Part shown: positions 34,994-46,814 of the stretch, one piece after another
Position numbering within the stretch: position 1 is the first letter of the stretch
Layout: the number at the start of each line of letters is the position of its first letter
Source: Ursus arctos
Taxonomy: Eukaryota > Chordata > Mammalia > Carnivora > Ursidae
DNA length: 64,000 bases
Assembly (NCBI RefSeq): GCF_023065955.2
Contig: NW_026622986.1
Coordinates: 17,199,848 to 17,263,847, forward strand
Reading direction: 5' to 3'
The notes under the pieces: generated by a model
Told to the model about the DNA's origin: nothing
The model's database searches: none
The model's input: the letters and a program-made list of their open reading frames with translations, nothing else
Program-made: the position numbers and the translations under genes

Positions 34994-35629
34994 CTAAATT
35001 GGTGGCTTTAATTTCAATTTCTGATGGACTTTATGAGTATATAGAAATACAACTGATTTTTGTATATTGACCTCTTATCAATAACTGAAACTTTGGTAAA
35101 TTCACTTATTAGTCTTAGTATCTATTTATTTACTTATTTACTTATTTATTTTGGTACACTCCTTGTTATTTTTCTACATAGATGATTATGTTGTCTACAA
35201 ATATAGACTGTTTTACTTCTTCCTTTCCAATATCGAGACCTTAAATATCTTTTTTGTTGCCTTTTTGGTTAGATAGGACCTCCAATTTTAAGTGATAAGA
35301 GAAAATATCTTTGTTTCCTTCTTGCTCTTAGAAAGTATTTAAGAATGATGTTAGTTCCAGGCTTTTAATAAGTGCTCATCATTAAAATGAGAGAAGTCCC
35401 TTCTATTTCTAGATTTTTGATAGTTTTTATTGTAAACAGATGTTAGATTTTGTCAAAAATTTTTTCTGCTTCAAATAGGATAGTAATACACCATTCTCTT
35501 TTGTGTGTTAATACAGTTAATTCTACTGATTTTTTTTTTTTTAATGTTAAACCAGCCTTACATTCCAGGGATAAACCCCACTTTGTCTAAGTATCATTTT
35601 TATGTATTGTGGATCTATATGAGAATTTT

Positions 35630-35750
35630 TTTTTAAGTAGGCCCCATGCCCAGAACGGAGCCAAATGTGGGGATTGAACTCATGGCCCTGAAATGAAGAC
35701 CTGAACTGAGATCAAGATTAATGTAACCGACTAAGCCACCCAGGTGCCTC
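35630..35750 (-). mobile_element. Old short can-SINE
   Basis: 'aagtaggccccatgcccagaacggagcc', 'cctgaactgagatcaagattaatg', 'ccgactaagccacccaggtgcc'. Diverged duplication TATGAGAATTTTT versus TATGCGGATTTTT. Confidence 0.88.
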
Positions 35751-36549
35751 TCATATGCGGATTTTTAAAAATTATGTCTATGTTCATGAGGGCTATTTGC
35801 CTGTAATTTTATTTTAATATTTGTATCTCCTTTTCATATCAGGTTAATTAGCCTAATAGAATGCATTGGGAACTGTTCTTTCCTGTTCTCTTTCCTATAA
35901 GCATTTGTGTCAAATTTCATCTCTCTTAAGTGAGCCAGTGGCTTGTGTCTTTGAAGGGATTTGACCATTTCCTGAGTGCTCTTCTATTTCTGAAACAGGT
36001 AATTTGTGTCCTCTGTTTTATTTCTGGTCATGCATTTTACTGATTTTCTTTAAAACTCAACTTTGAGTTTTATTGATTTTCTTTGTTGTTTTTCACTTTT
36101 GTATTTCATTGATTTCTACTCTTTCATTTGTTTTTTCTGGTCTTCTGTTTATTTTGGTTTAATTTGCTCTTTTTCTAGTTTCTTAAGGTGGAAACTTAGG
36201 TCATTGATTTGAGAACTTCCTTTTCTAAGTGTTATTGCTGTAAATTTATTCAGAACACTTTAATTTAAATGTGATTTTATATCTTTATATATTTACATTT
36301 TGGCTGTATCCCACAAATTCTGATATCATGTCTCATTTTTATTCATTTCAAAATATTCTGATTTCTCTCTTGATTTCTTTTTGGACTCATGTTCAGTTAC
36401 CTAGTTGATGGGTATTTTCCAGAATTCCTTCTGTTATTGCCTTCTTTTTGCATATAGTTTTTTTAAATACAAGTATCAGTTTTAAAAATCTTGGGTGAGC
36501 ATTTAATTCATTTATATTTAGTATTGACATTTTACGATTTAAATTTATT

Positions 36550-37107
36550 TTTTTATAATATTTTTTTATTATATTATGTTAGTCACCATACAGTACATCC
36601 CTGGTTTTTTGATGTAAAGTTCGATGATTCATTAGTTGTGTATAACACCCAGTGCACCATGCAATACGTGCCCTCCTTACTACCCATCACCAGCCTATCC
36701 CATTCCCCCACTCCCTCCCCTCTGAAGCCCTCAGTTTGTTTCTCAGAGTCCATAGTCTCTCATGCTTCATTCCCCCTTCTGATTACCCCCCTTTCTTTAT
36801 CCCTTTCTTCTCCTACCAATCTTCCTACTTCTTATGTTCCATAGATGAGAGAAACCATATGATAATTGTCTTTCTCTGCTTGACTTATTTCACTTAGCAT
36901 TATCTCCTCCAGTGCCGTCCATGATGCAGCAAATGTTGAGAAATCGTTCTTTTTGATAGCTGAGTAATGTTCCATTGTATATATGGACCACATCTTCTTA
37001 ATCCAGTCATCTGTGGAAGGGCATCTCGGCTCCTTCCACGATTTAGCTATTGTGGACAATGCTGCTATGAACATTGGGGTGCATATGGCCCTTCTCTTCA
37101 CTACGTG
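36550..37107 (-). mobile_element. Young 5'-truncated L1, antisense (558 bp)
   Basis: It holds the carnivore L1 3' UTR ('ttagtcaccatacagtacatccctgg', 'cctatcccattcccccactccc') and the distal end of ORF2. Its minus-strand frame at 36832-37101 (89 codons) reads as the C-terminal part of an L1 ORF2 (motifs MEHYSAIKKND and WTALEEIMLSEISQAEKD). A perfect 15-bp duplication CGATTTAAATTTATT lies at 36535-36549 and 37108-37122. It is truncated and therefore inactive. Confidence 0.95.
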
Positions 37108-37122
37108 CGATTTAAATTTATT

Positions 37123-37400
37123 ATCTCAGTGTTTGCTTTCTATTTGTCCTTCTTGTTTTATGGGGGTTTTTTTGTTGCTGTTTTCTCTCTTGTTTTCTTT
37201 TGGATTTATTAATTTTTTAATTTCCATTTCTCCCCTCTGTGAGCTTGGTATAGCCATATGCTCTTTTGTTCTTCTTTTACTGGTTAATCTAGAGTATTCA
37301 AATGCATCTTAACTTATTATACTCTTGTATGACTGTTATTGCCACTTCCCAGACAGTGAAATGATCTTAGACTCTTCCTGTCATCTGTCTTCTTCCCGAA
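37123..37400 (-). mobile_element. Continuation of the older antisense L1
   Basis: 'tatctcagtgtttgctttctatttgtccttcttgtttt' continues the L1 text that was interrupted at 36550. The right boundary is unclear. Confidence 0.55.
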
Positions 37401-37414
37401 CTTTCTGTATTATT

Positions 37415-37545
37415 ATATGTTATGACTTGAATTGTGTCACTCCCAAAATTAAATGGGAACTCCCAGTATCTCAGAATGTGACAAGTAAATATAGGATCAC
37501 TGCATATTTAGTTAAATGAGGTCATACTGGAGTTTTTTATATAGA
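37415..37545 (+). mobile_element. MLT1-class LTR fragment
   Basis: 'tgttatgacttgaattgtgtcactcccaaaatt' and 'cagaatgtgacaagtaaatataggatcactgcatatttagttaaatgaggtcatactgg' are the start of a MaLR LTR in sense orientation. The rest is missing. Confidence 0.7.
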
Positions 37546-38435
37546 ACTCTGTGATTATGCAGCATTTCCTTTCCTGGATTTGTTTCAAAGCTTATTTTCT
37601 TATTAGAATTTTTGTCTATGGTTTCTGTGGTTGAACTGACCATAGAAATGTGTGCACATTAGACTCTTGGTATTTGTTAAATTAATCAGGTGTCCAAAGT
37701 AACTTATTATGGTGACTTCTGCTGAGAGAGCGTAATAATGAGGGGAGTGAGTGACAAAATACTGGACTTTTAAGGTTGGGAGAACTGAATCCTAGTTTTA
37801 GCATCACTGTTTATTCTCTACTTGATCTGGGTTTTCATTTTCTTATTACTGAACACCATACAAAAAGTGTGAAGTTATCTACTCTTCCCACCTTAGAAAT
37901 AAGAATGTATATGTTAAAGTATTTTATAAACTGAGAAACCTAAAACATAGTTTTCCTTTTATTCTAGCCTTGAGATCCTACTGTAATTTTCAAAGTTTTT
38001 ATCTACGTTTCCATTTTTCTTTTGTCTTTATATTAATGGAAACCAAATGAAGATAAATATGTCCTAGTTGACCACTCTGCTGTTTAAGAAGTTGACTTTT
38101 TCTTCAAGAGTTTCTCTAATATTCTCCCTAACTAGTTTTGGTTTTGTCCTGTATATATTTGGGAAGGTTTTATATATCTTATCTGTAAGTTCTTACAAAG
38201 TGTTGATGTAAAACAATGTAATTGAGAGATGTGCTTCTAAGAGGAAAGGGTGCGCTAGACACATGACACGTTGGTGAATGACCATAGACAGGTTAGTGTC
38301 CCCATGTATAGCTCACATAAACAAATTGCATAGTAGAAAACTGGCTATTGATTTTACTGATAATTCCATGTCAAATAGAGGAAATATAGAATTTTTATCA
38401 TTATCATCATCATTCCTAATATCTTTTGAATGCCA
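37546..38435. other. Unique intronic sequence
   Basis: No repeat or exon with convincing signals was recognised. Confidence 0.4.
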
Positions 38436-38525
38436 GATATTGTTCTATGTACTGTACATGGAGTAGCTCATTTAATCCTCACAAGAACTCTAAGTGAACA
38501 ATGTATTCTCCACTTTGCAAAGAAT
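38436..38525 (-). repeat. MIR fragment
   Basis: 'ccagatattgttctatgtactgtacatggagtagctcatttaatcctcacaagaactct' is the reversed 3' half of MIR. Confidence 0.7.
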
Positions 38526-39100
38526 GATTAGTTATTGGAGCCACTGTGATATGTTTCCTTGAATCATATTCAGTTGCCATTTTCCAGGGCAAAAACTTAC
38601 AAATATCGGGAACTTCACATCACTCAACCAGTACAAATGAATGAAGCATTAATCCATCCATGGAATTTCTTAACCTTCTTAATTAAGCTCATGGAAGGGC
38701 CACACCCAGGTAATTTTGCCCTGAATTTGCCAGGGCTTTCATTAGTGAAAGTGCCTAGAGTACTTTGTAGCAATAAGCAAAAGATGAAAAATATCCAAAT
38801 CGTAGGAATATGTAACAAAAAGTGAAATTTTAAGTTATTTCAGATTATTTTGTAATTACTTAGCATCATTAATTAAGTTGGTGATAGTCATTTTTGTCCA
38901 GTTTCTGAAACTATATAGTGAAATATTTTAAACCCAAAAAGCAGGTGTCAAACTTTTTTTGTTAAAACAGTCATTCAAATATATGATTAATAGAAGTGAA
39001 GTTTTAATGAGTCATTGGGTAAGTGAAATCAAATAATTTTCCACCATAAATATTATAACAAATAAACTCTTTTAAAATAAAATAGTTCCTTCTTTTTTCC

Positions 39101-39320
39101 CCCTGGTGACCTAGTAGTAATGTTCTGCAGTGTTTTATGTAGGAGACCTGGATTTCATTCCTGTTCTCGTTATCTCTCTCCCTGGGGCTGCAATGAATAA
39201 AATAAGAAAGAAAATCACTATCCTGCATCCTATTGCCATGGGCTGTACCCTTGTCAGATTTCATAAGCTAAGCTAGATGGGTCTGGTTAGTATTGGGACG
39301 GGAGACCTCAAAGAAAACAA
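39101..39320 (+). repeat. Ancient SINE-like relic with tRNA-like and 5S-rRNA-like parts
   Basis: The left part (39105-39165) has a tRNA-like layout: an A-box-like GTGACCTAGTAGTAA and a B-box-like GGATTTCATTCC. After a linker, 39251-39307 matches the internal-promoter half of 5S rRNA with changes: AAGCTAAGCTAGATGGGTC and TGGTTAGTATTGGGACGGGA followed by GACC. The order tRNA-like then 5S-like, and the wear, point to an old SINE rather than a functional 5S gene. Mammalian genomes are known to hold 5S/tRNA chimeric SINEs (AmnSINE1), but I cannot confirm this copy's family. Confidence 0.55.
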
Positions 39321-40916
39321 AGTCTGTGGAACACACATCTTCTGTGCAGCCAGTATTTCATCTTTCTTGAACTCTTGTCTTACAGTTGTTATTGCACTTT
39401 ACTCTTTACTATTTGATTGATTTACTTGCTCTAGGAAAAAAAAAAAGGTCTTTAAAAAGTAAATGCATTCCTAGTAATTTAAGTCAATGCATTTACTTAT
39501 TATTTTCCCTTTTCAAATTTGAAAGTCTATTTAGTTTGAAAGGTGTTTGGCTATATTCTTGAAGAGACAGTATTCCAACCAGCAGTATCTTTTTATTGTC
39601 TAAAATTTACTTTTTCAGGGGCTTCTCATTTTATTTATGTCTGTAAAGTGTTCTCTGTTTCTATTTGTTTTGAGAAACAGTGTTGCCCTTCTTTTACAAA
39701 TGATATAATACCACACATGAAATTCTTTTAAAATAATTTGTATAACTATATATAATTAATACACATATAACAACGGTGAAGATTCAAAACTTAGAATTGT
39801 TTTCTTATTCCCTTTAAAATAGATTAATAAACATATGCTGTAATTTTAAAATTTAATTTAAATGACAGTTTTAATTAGATATATGTGTATATATAATACA
39901 CAGTGCATATAATTCAGTTAAAAGTGCACTAATGTTTTAACTATGAATGACCCAATCTATCTACAACTATTCCTCATAAAACACAGACACACCTTTTATA
40001 AGCACATGCATAAACACATGTTCATTTGTACATTTTCTAAAACACTGGTTTTGTTCCTTTCTTCTTCCTTCTCTCCTAACCTCCCTCTTTTCTAATGACA
40101 TTTTACATAGAACCTCAATATATGCAAGAAAGATATAAAAAGCTGAGCTTCTCTGGTTAATGTGAAAATAAGGGAAGCTAGTCCCATCCATTCGTCCTCT
40201 TCCTCACCCCATGGGGGAAGGCACCTAGGAAAAACCCTAAAAGTTCTAAGATACATGTCTGCCCTCCTCAGTTTCACATCAATGCATATACACAAATATT
40301 TAGTGTTTTGAAAAAGAGTAAACAAAAATGAGTAAACAAAAAAATAGAACAAATTCTGGTCATAGCAATCAGTTAAAAATGAATGTTATCCTTTATGAAA
40401 TAAGAATGGTCATTTATATCATATAGTATTCTAGAATTGATCTCATTTATAATTTAGTACAGTTTAATATTCCTTGTACGTCATTAATGATTTTTCAGGG
40501 AGTAGGTTTTCAAGTATTTTACAGTGTTACTCATTTTAAGCCAGCCCTCTTCATGAAAATTTTAGGATGATCCATGGGAGTGGTAGGTGTTAAATTTTTA
40601 AATATTGATTCTTTAGAGGGAGAAAACCTCAATTTGTAGCATTTGCCAATTATAGTGATAAATACTCCCATTATGGCTGATTTGATATTATCAACGTGAA
40701 ATCACTTAAAAGTGGAGTTGGAAAGAGAGTACTGGCTTATCATTATGTAATACTTCCACCAGGTAGATACGATAGATAGGAATATCTTCAAAGGCATATA
40801 TAATAACAAAATATAGTACAGTAGGCAGTGATGAGCTTTGGGTTTTACCTTTCTTAGTATCATTTAATTCATTATAAGTTTATATAATTTAATTTTTAGT
40901 GATGGATTTAACAGCT
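39321..40916. other. Unique AT-rich sequence
   Basis: No named repeat or exon is seen. Frames at 39967-40352 on the minus strand show no protein features. Confidence 0.4.
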
Positions 40917-40935
40917 GGCTACATTTAAAATTCTT

Positions 40936-41126
40936 TTTTTTTTAATATTTTTTTATTATGTTAGTCACCATACAGTACATCCCTGGTTTTTGATGTAAAG
41001 TGCAATGATTCATTAGTTGCGTATAACACCCAGTGCACCATGCAATATGTGCCCTCCCTACCACCCATCACCAGCCTATCCCATTCCCCCACCCCCTCCC
41101 CTCTGAAGCCCTCAGTTTATTTCTCA
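40936..41126 (-). mobile_element. Very young L1 3' end, 5'-truncated (191 bp)
   Basis: Reversed carnivore L1 3' UTR identical in layout to 36550. It has poly-T at its left end and a perfect 19-bp duplication GGCTACATTTAAAATTCTT at 40917-40935 and 41127-41145. It is the longest perfect duplication in the window. Confidence 0.96.
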
Positions 41127-41201
41127 GGCTACATTTAAAATTCTTAGTAGCTCATCTTCTTATAGAAGTTTTCTCTGAATGGGAAAAGAGAAAACAATCA
41201 G

Positions 41202-41402
41202 GTTTTTTTTTTTAAAGATTTTATTTATTTATTTGACAGAGATAGAGACAGCCAGCGAGAGAGGGAACACAAGCAGGGGGAGTGGAAGAGGAAGAAGCAG
41301 GCTCCCAGTGGAGAAGCCTGATGTGGGGCTAGATCCCATAACGCCGGGATCACGCCCTGAGCTGAAGGCAGACACTTAACGATTGCGCCTCCTAGGCGCC
41401 CC
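41202..41402 (-). mobile_element. Young can-SINE (ursid-like form)
   Basis: Full-length antisense copy with poly-T tail. A perfect 14-bp duplication GAGAAAACAATCAG lies at 41188-41201 and 41403-41416. The frames at 41179-41379 (+) and 41225-41494 (-) are this SINE. Confidence 0.96.
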
Positions 41403-41416
41403 GAGAAAACAATCAG

Positions 41417-42457
41417 TCTTGACTTCAGAGTTTTACAGACTAAAGTGAAAGCAAAAAATAAACTGTATCTCTGTGTGTACTGAAATATGTACATGAGATT
41501 TATATATCAGTTTGTATGCATCACATTCTTGCATACATTGAAGTATATGTAAGTAAAAAAAAATACTATGAGAATTAAATGAAATATATATAAAAACTTA
41601 CACATCGTAGCCCTTCAATAAATTAGTTTCATTTTAAGTAGATAGTTTTGAATTAATGGATTTGTGGTTAAAATGGGTGTTTATCAGTGTGTTTTATTCT
41701 ACTGACAAATACTCGGTAACATCTTTAGTTTCATAATGTCCTTCAAAGACTGCGTTTCAGCTAGCTGAGGAAGATTTTTTAAATCATTTCTCTTGTGATT
41801 GCTATTTAACTTTTTAGTTATAAATGTAATTTCTTCTTAGAAACTTTCTATAATGGAAACAGTTTACAATTATTTTGAAGAATGCCAAGATATTATTGAT
41901 AATTAAGTCTTTAAGGTGGGTCTTTTGTTAAGCCTGGGCATCTTATAATTAATGACTGCTACCACACCACCTGCTCTTTTCTGCCTCAAATCTTATCATA
42001 TTGATGTTGCTTTGAAATCTGAGAATGTTTTCCACTTTGTAACAACTAATGTTATTACTTGTTCTACTCAGACATGATATCACTGATTAGCTGAATACTA
42101 TTTCCTATTTTTTTCCTTCTATAAATAAACTATTTCTGTCTTAATAGGATTATGATGTTACATAAAATACTTAAATAAATTAGGATTTTTTTTTTTTGCA
42201 GAGGGAAAGGGATAATAGAAAAGACCAATCATAGCATACTAACTGCTTTCTCAAAGTAAAATTTTAATGATATTTGAAATATAACTAGGTATACCTATGG
42301 AGAGAGAGTTTTTAAAAATCCACATTTGTTTCTGGTATTCCTTTTTTATAATGTAATGAGTTTTTTCTGTATACTGTAGTATAGGGTTTAGGTAATATAT
42401 TTTATATTGTTTCTTTTGCATCCAGTTTTATTAGTAATATAAATAACTATTTTTTAG
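41417..42457. other. Unique intronic sequence before the candidate last exon
   Basis: No named repeats. Pyrimidine-rich tract and AG immediately precede 42458. Confidence 0.4.
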
Positions 42458-42475
42458 GAAGAAACTGAAACATAA
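42458..42475 (+). CDS. Candidate terminal coding exon (five codons plus stop)
   Basis: A pyrimidine-rich acceptor (CTATTTTTTAG, ending at 42457) is followed in phase 0 by five codons reading EETET and then a TAA stop at 42473-42475. The exon at 21467-21630 ends in phase 0 with a Lys/Gln-rich stretch, so the join would give a natural charged C-terminus after an intron of 20,827 bases. Unique, non-repeat sequence follows, as a 3' UTR would. However, six codons are little evidence. No AATAAA is seen close by; the first lies near 43645 inside an L2-like remnant. The true last exon could lie elsewhere, including beyond the window. Confidence 0.35.
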   Translation, partial: EETET

Positions 42476-43425
42476 TCTGGCTTCCGAATTACCTGCTCAC
42501 TTATCTTCCTTATTTACTCCACCATAAACCACCTGATAGTTGAGCTCATGCCCTTTTTATATTCACAGTAGTGTGTATCTATGGGGTAAATGTTAATTGA
42601 ATTCAAGTCAGTTGTTCAGTTAAACTGATCCCACTAATTTACTTACTCTATCGCTGAGTATCCATTACATGTTCTTATCCTTTATGTGTTTACCTTTCAA
42701 AGGGCAATCTTATTTACATAATTTTTAAAGTTCCTGGGAGTCTCTCACCACATTCTCAACTAGGAATCACCGGGGCAGAGCTAACTTATTTTGACCCTGA
42801 ATTAGATTCAAATTGATGGACCAGAAAAGCAGTTTTCCAGTGTCCATCTTTTAAGAAGAGACATTCTGATACAACAATATGATTATTATAGAGGAAATAA
42901 TAGCTTCCTTTACCTAAGTAAAATTCCCAGGAGGCCAAAGTATGCCTCTGAAAGATAACTTATTCATTGTCATATGGATCAGACTACTCTCTAAATGTGA
43001 TCAGTTTATTCTCTTCCGTGTGTAATCTGTATTACATGTAGAGGACCCTTTATGAATATACCATGAAAAATCACTTTCTGATGACCCAAAGATACTCAAA
43101 GAAGAGACAGTGAATTCTTGGGAGAAAGACATGTTGAGCAAAGATACAAAAGGAAAGACACTTCAAGCATGTTCAAGATAGGTGGTTGGCCATTGTATCT
43201 AAAACATGGTGGGAGTATACCATGAGAGAAGGCTTGAAAGACAGGTAACAATATGTAAAAGTTTTTGAATGCTAGGCTAAGACATTTAGATGTTTTTTAT
43301 GTAGTGGGGAAACTGGATTTTGAGCTGAAAGGAGTAGGGTGATATGCTATTTCATAAATATGACTGTGGCAACAAACTAAAACTAGAGTGAAAGTACAAA
43401 GGAAAGAAATTCCAGATATGATACA
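42476..43425. other. Unique sequence, possible 3' UTR
   Basis: If the exon at 42458 is real, this is its 3' UTR. No transposable element was recognised, which is unusual for this window. No AATAAA was seen. Confidence 0.3.
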
Positions 43426-43525
43426 GAAATAGAATTCAGACTTGCCTATAATCATAGGTAACTAGTAAATCATGGAGCCAGGACTCAAATGGTCTATCTG
43501 ATTCTGAAACCAATATACTATCTAC
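43426..43525 (-). repeat. MIR fragment
   Basis: 'cataggtaactagtaaatcatggagccaggactcaaatgg' and 'ctgattctgaaaccaatatactatctacc' follow the reversed MIR head region. Confidence 0.55.
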
Positions 43526-43559
43526 CCTCCACATATATAAATATAATTATTTGTGTGTC

Positions 43560-43690
43560 TTATTTATTAGGAGAGAAAACTGTATCTTTTCATTTTTATG
43601 TCCCAGTGCCTAAAAAAAGAGTGGGTACTTCATAAGTTCAATCAATAAATATTTATTGAGCACGTTCTAGGCATTGTGCTAAGGTGTACG
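43560..43690 (+). repeat. L2 3' fragment
   Basis: 'tttttatgtcccagtgcctaaaaaaagagtgggtacttcataagttcaatcaataaatatttattgagcacg' follows the L2 3' end. It contains AATAAA near 43645. Confidence 0.55.
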
Positions 43691-46629
43691 TATGGTTTGG
43701 CTCTAGTAGATACTGCTAGTTTTCTTAAGTATCACCAACTTAACACATCCACCATTGGTTTATGAGTGTCCCTGCCAATGGTATGTCTTCTCATTTTAGC
43801 TCTTCTAATAGACATCCCAATGTGTTTTTTTTTTAATTTTTAAAATTGAGGTGAAATTCACATAAGATTAACCTTTTAAAAGTGAAAATTTCATTGGCAT
43901 TTAGTACATTAACAATGTTGTACAACCACCACCTCTGTTTAGCTTCAAAACATTTTGTCCCCTCAGTGGGAAACTCTGTACCCATCAAACAGTTGCTCTC
44001 CATTCCCTGCTCCTGTCCACACCAGCCCATAGCACCAATAATCTGCATTCTGTCTCTATGGATTTACCTATTTTGGATATTTCTTAGAAATGGAATTATA
44101 TAATAGGTGTCCTTTTGCTTATGGCTTCTTTCACTTAGCAGGTTTTAGTGTTTATCCACATTGTAGCATGTATCAGTACTTTACTTTTTATGGCTAAATA
44201 ATACTCCATTTTATACATGCACATGCATCATGATTTGTTTATCCGTTCATCAGTTGATAGACATTTGAGCTGATTCTGCCTTTTGGATACTGTGAATGGT
44301 GCTGCTATGAACATGTCTATACATGTATTTGTTTATCTGTTTTCAGTTCCTTCAAGTGTATATCCAAGTGGAATTGCTATGACATATGATAATTCTATGT
44401 TTAGCTTTTTAGGACTCCCCAAACTGTTTTTCCACAGCAGCTGAACCATTTTACATTCTCATTAGCAATGGATGATTATTCCATTTTCACATATCCTCAT
44501 CAACACTTGTTATTTTCTGTTCTTGTTATAACTGTCCTATGGTCAGAGATAACTCATTGTGGTTTTGATTTGCATTCTCCTAATGACTATTGATATTGAG
44601 CATCTTTTCATTTACTTGTTGGCATTTGTGTGTCCTCTTTGGGGAAATGCCCTTTTTTTGAATCAGATTGTTTATCTTTTGTTATTAAGTTTATTATGTA
44701 TTCTGCATACTAGACCCTTATCAGATATAATTCACAAATATTTTCTCCCATTCTGTAGGTTTTCTTTTCACTTTCTTAAAAATGCCTTTTCATGAACAAA
44801 AGTTTTTAATTTTCAACTCCAGTTTATCTTTTTCATTTGCTTCTTTTGGAACCATAGCTGTAGTCCATTGTCAAATTCAAGTTCATGAATTTTACCCATT
44901 TGTTTTCTTCTATAAATTTTATGGGTTTGGTTCTTAATAATTAGGTTGTCGATCCATTTTGTATTAATGTGGATATATTGTGCGAATTTGGGGTACTTCA
45001 CCATTCTTTTGCATGTGTATATATAATATCAGCACAATCTGTTCAAAAGACTGTCCTTTCCCCAAGGATGTCTTAGCATCCTTGTCAGAAATCATTTGAC
45101 CATATATGTGAGGATTTGTTTCTGGGCTCTCTATTCTGTTCCATCGGTCTGGTCTATTATGTCTGTCTTTTGCCAGTACTCCACACTATTTTGATTACTG
45201 CAGCTTTAGAGTAAGTTTTGAAATCAGGAAGTGTGAATCCTCCAGCTTTCTTTTTGTTTTTCTAATTATTTGGGGTATTTGGGTTCCCTTGAAATTCCAT
45301 GTAAATTTTAGGATGGATTTTCCTGTTTCTGCACAGTATGTAATTAGGATTTTGCTGGAGATTGGACTGAATGTAGATTGCTTCAGGTAATATTCACATC
45401 TAACGGCATTAAGTCTTACAGTCCATGAACATGGGATGTCTATTTACGTCTTCTCTAATTTCTTTCAACAATGTTTTGTACTTTTCATTGCACAAGGCTT
45501 TCACTTGTTTGGTTAATTCCTAAGTATCTTATTCTTTTTGATGCTAATGTAAGTGGAATTTTTTTTATAATATCCTTTTCAGATTGTTCATTAGTGTATA
45601 GAACTACCACTGAATTTGTGTATTGATTTCATACCCTGCAACATTGCTGAATTCATTTATTAGTTCTAACAGTTTTTTTGTGGGATCTTTACAATTTTCT
45701 ACATATAAGATGATATCATCTGCAAACAGAACATTTTACTTCCTCTTTTATAATTTGGATGTCTTTTACTTTTTTTCTTACCTAATTGCTCTAGAACCTC
45801 TAGTACTAATTGAATAGAAGCGGCAAAAGTGGGCATCCTTGTCTTTTTCCTGATCTCAGAGGGGAAAGCTTTTAATCTTACCATAAAATGTGATATTTGC
45901 TGTGGCTTTTTCCATATTGACATACCTTAAGGGTTTTTGTCTTGAAAGGGTGTTGAATTTTGTCAGGTGCTTTTCTGCATCAATTGAGATATGATGATGT
46001 ATTTTTTTCCCTGTTAGAGTTGGTTTGCTAGTATTTCATTGAAGATTTCTTCATCAGTATTCCAAAGGCATATTGGTCTATAGTTTTCTTGTGATATCTT
46101 TGTCTGGCTTTGGAATCAGGGTATACTGGCCTTATAGAATGTATTAGGAAGCACTTCCTCTTCAATGTTTTAGAAGAGTTTGAGAAGCATTGATGATACT
46201 TTTTCTTTAGCAGAATTTAAAAAGTGAGATCATCTGGTCCTGGACTTCCTTAGTTTGGAGTTTTGTTTTTATTTTTAACTGATTCAATATCTTTATTATT
46301 ATAAGTCTGTTCAGATTTTCTATTTCTTTGTCAATTTTAGAAACTGTATTTCTAGGAATTTGTCATTTCATCTAGTTTAATTTGCTGACAACTATTAGTA
46401 ATCTCTAAAAATTGTTTTGATTTCTGAAAGGTTGGTAGCAATGTCGCCACTTTCATTTCTAATTTTATTTGCATTGCCTTTTTTTCTTTGTCAGTCTAGC
46501 TAAGGCTTTTTCAATTTTGCTGATGTTTTAAAGAACCAGTTTTTTGTTTCAGTAATTCTGTTCCTTTTCTATCCTGTTTCATTTTAATGATTACTTTTGC
46601 TAGCTTTGGGTTAAATTCTAGTTTCTTTA

Positions 46630-46814
46630 AAAAAAAAAAGATTTCATATATTTGAGAGAGGGAGCAAGCAAGCGAGAACACGAGCCAGGGGAGGAGCAGA
46701 GGGAGAGGGAGAAACAGGCTCCCTGCTGAGTAGGATGAAGCAGGGCTCCATGGACTCCAGGATCATGACCTGAGATAAAGGCACTCTTCACCAACTGAGA
46801 CTCTCAGGTGCCCC
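46630..46814 (-). mobile_element. can-SINE
   Basis: 'gagagagggagcaagcaagcgagaacacgagcc', 'ccaggatcatgacctgagataaaggc', 'gactctcaggtgcccc'. Diverged duplication TAAATTCTAGTTTCTTT versus TAAATTTTAGTTCCTTT. Confidence 0.92.

Larger units (their letters stand above)
32835..36549 (-). mobile_element. Antisense L1, about 4 kb in total, degenerate
   Basis: The reversed 3' end starts at about 32835 ('ttaacagctttcttattgatatgcaaatgacataaattgcac'). ORF2-like text continues to 36549 and resumes after the insertion at 36550-37107. Four can-SINE/L1 insertions are nested in it. All frames are broken. Confidence 0.85.

Noticed and set aside
36832..37101. 89-codon minus-strand frame resembling a protein
   Set aside because: Real coding ancestry, but only the truncated C-terminal tail of L1 ORF2; not a functional gene.
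39251..39307. Possible functional 5S rRNA gene
   Set aside because: Only the internal half resembles 5S; the 5' part and 3' end with terminator T run are absent and several conserved positions are changed.
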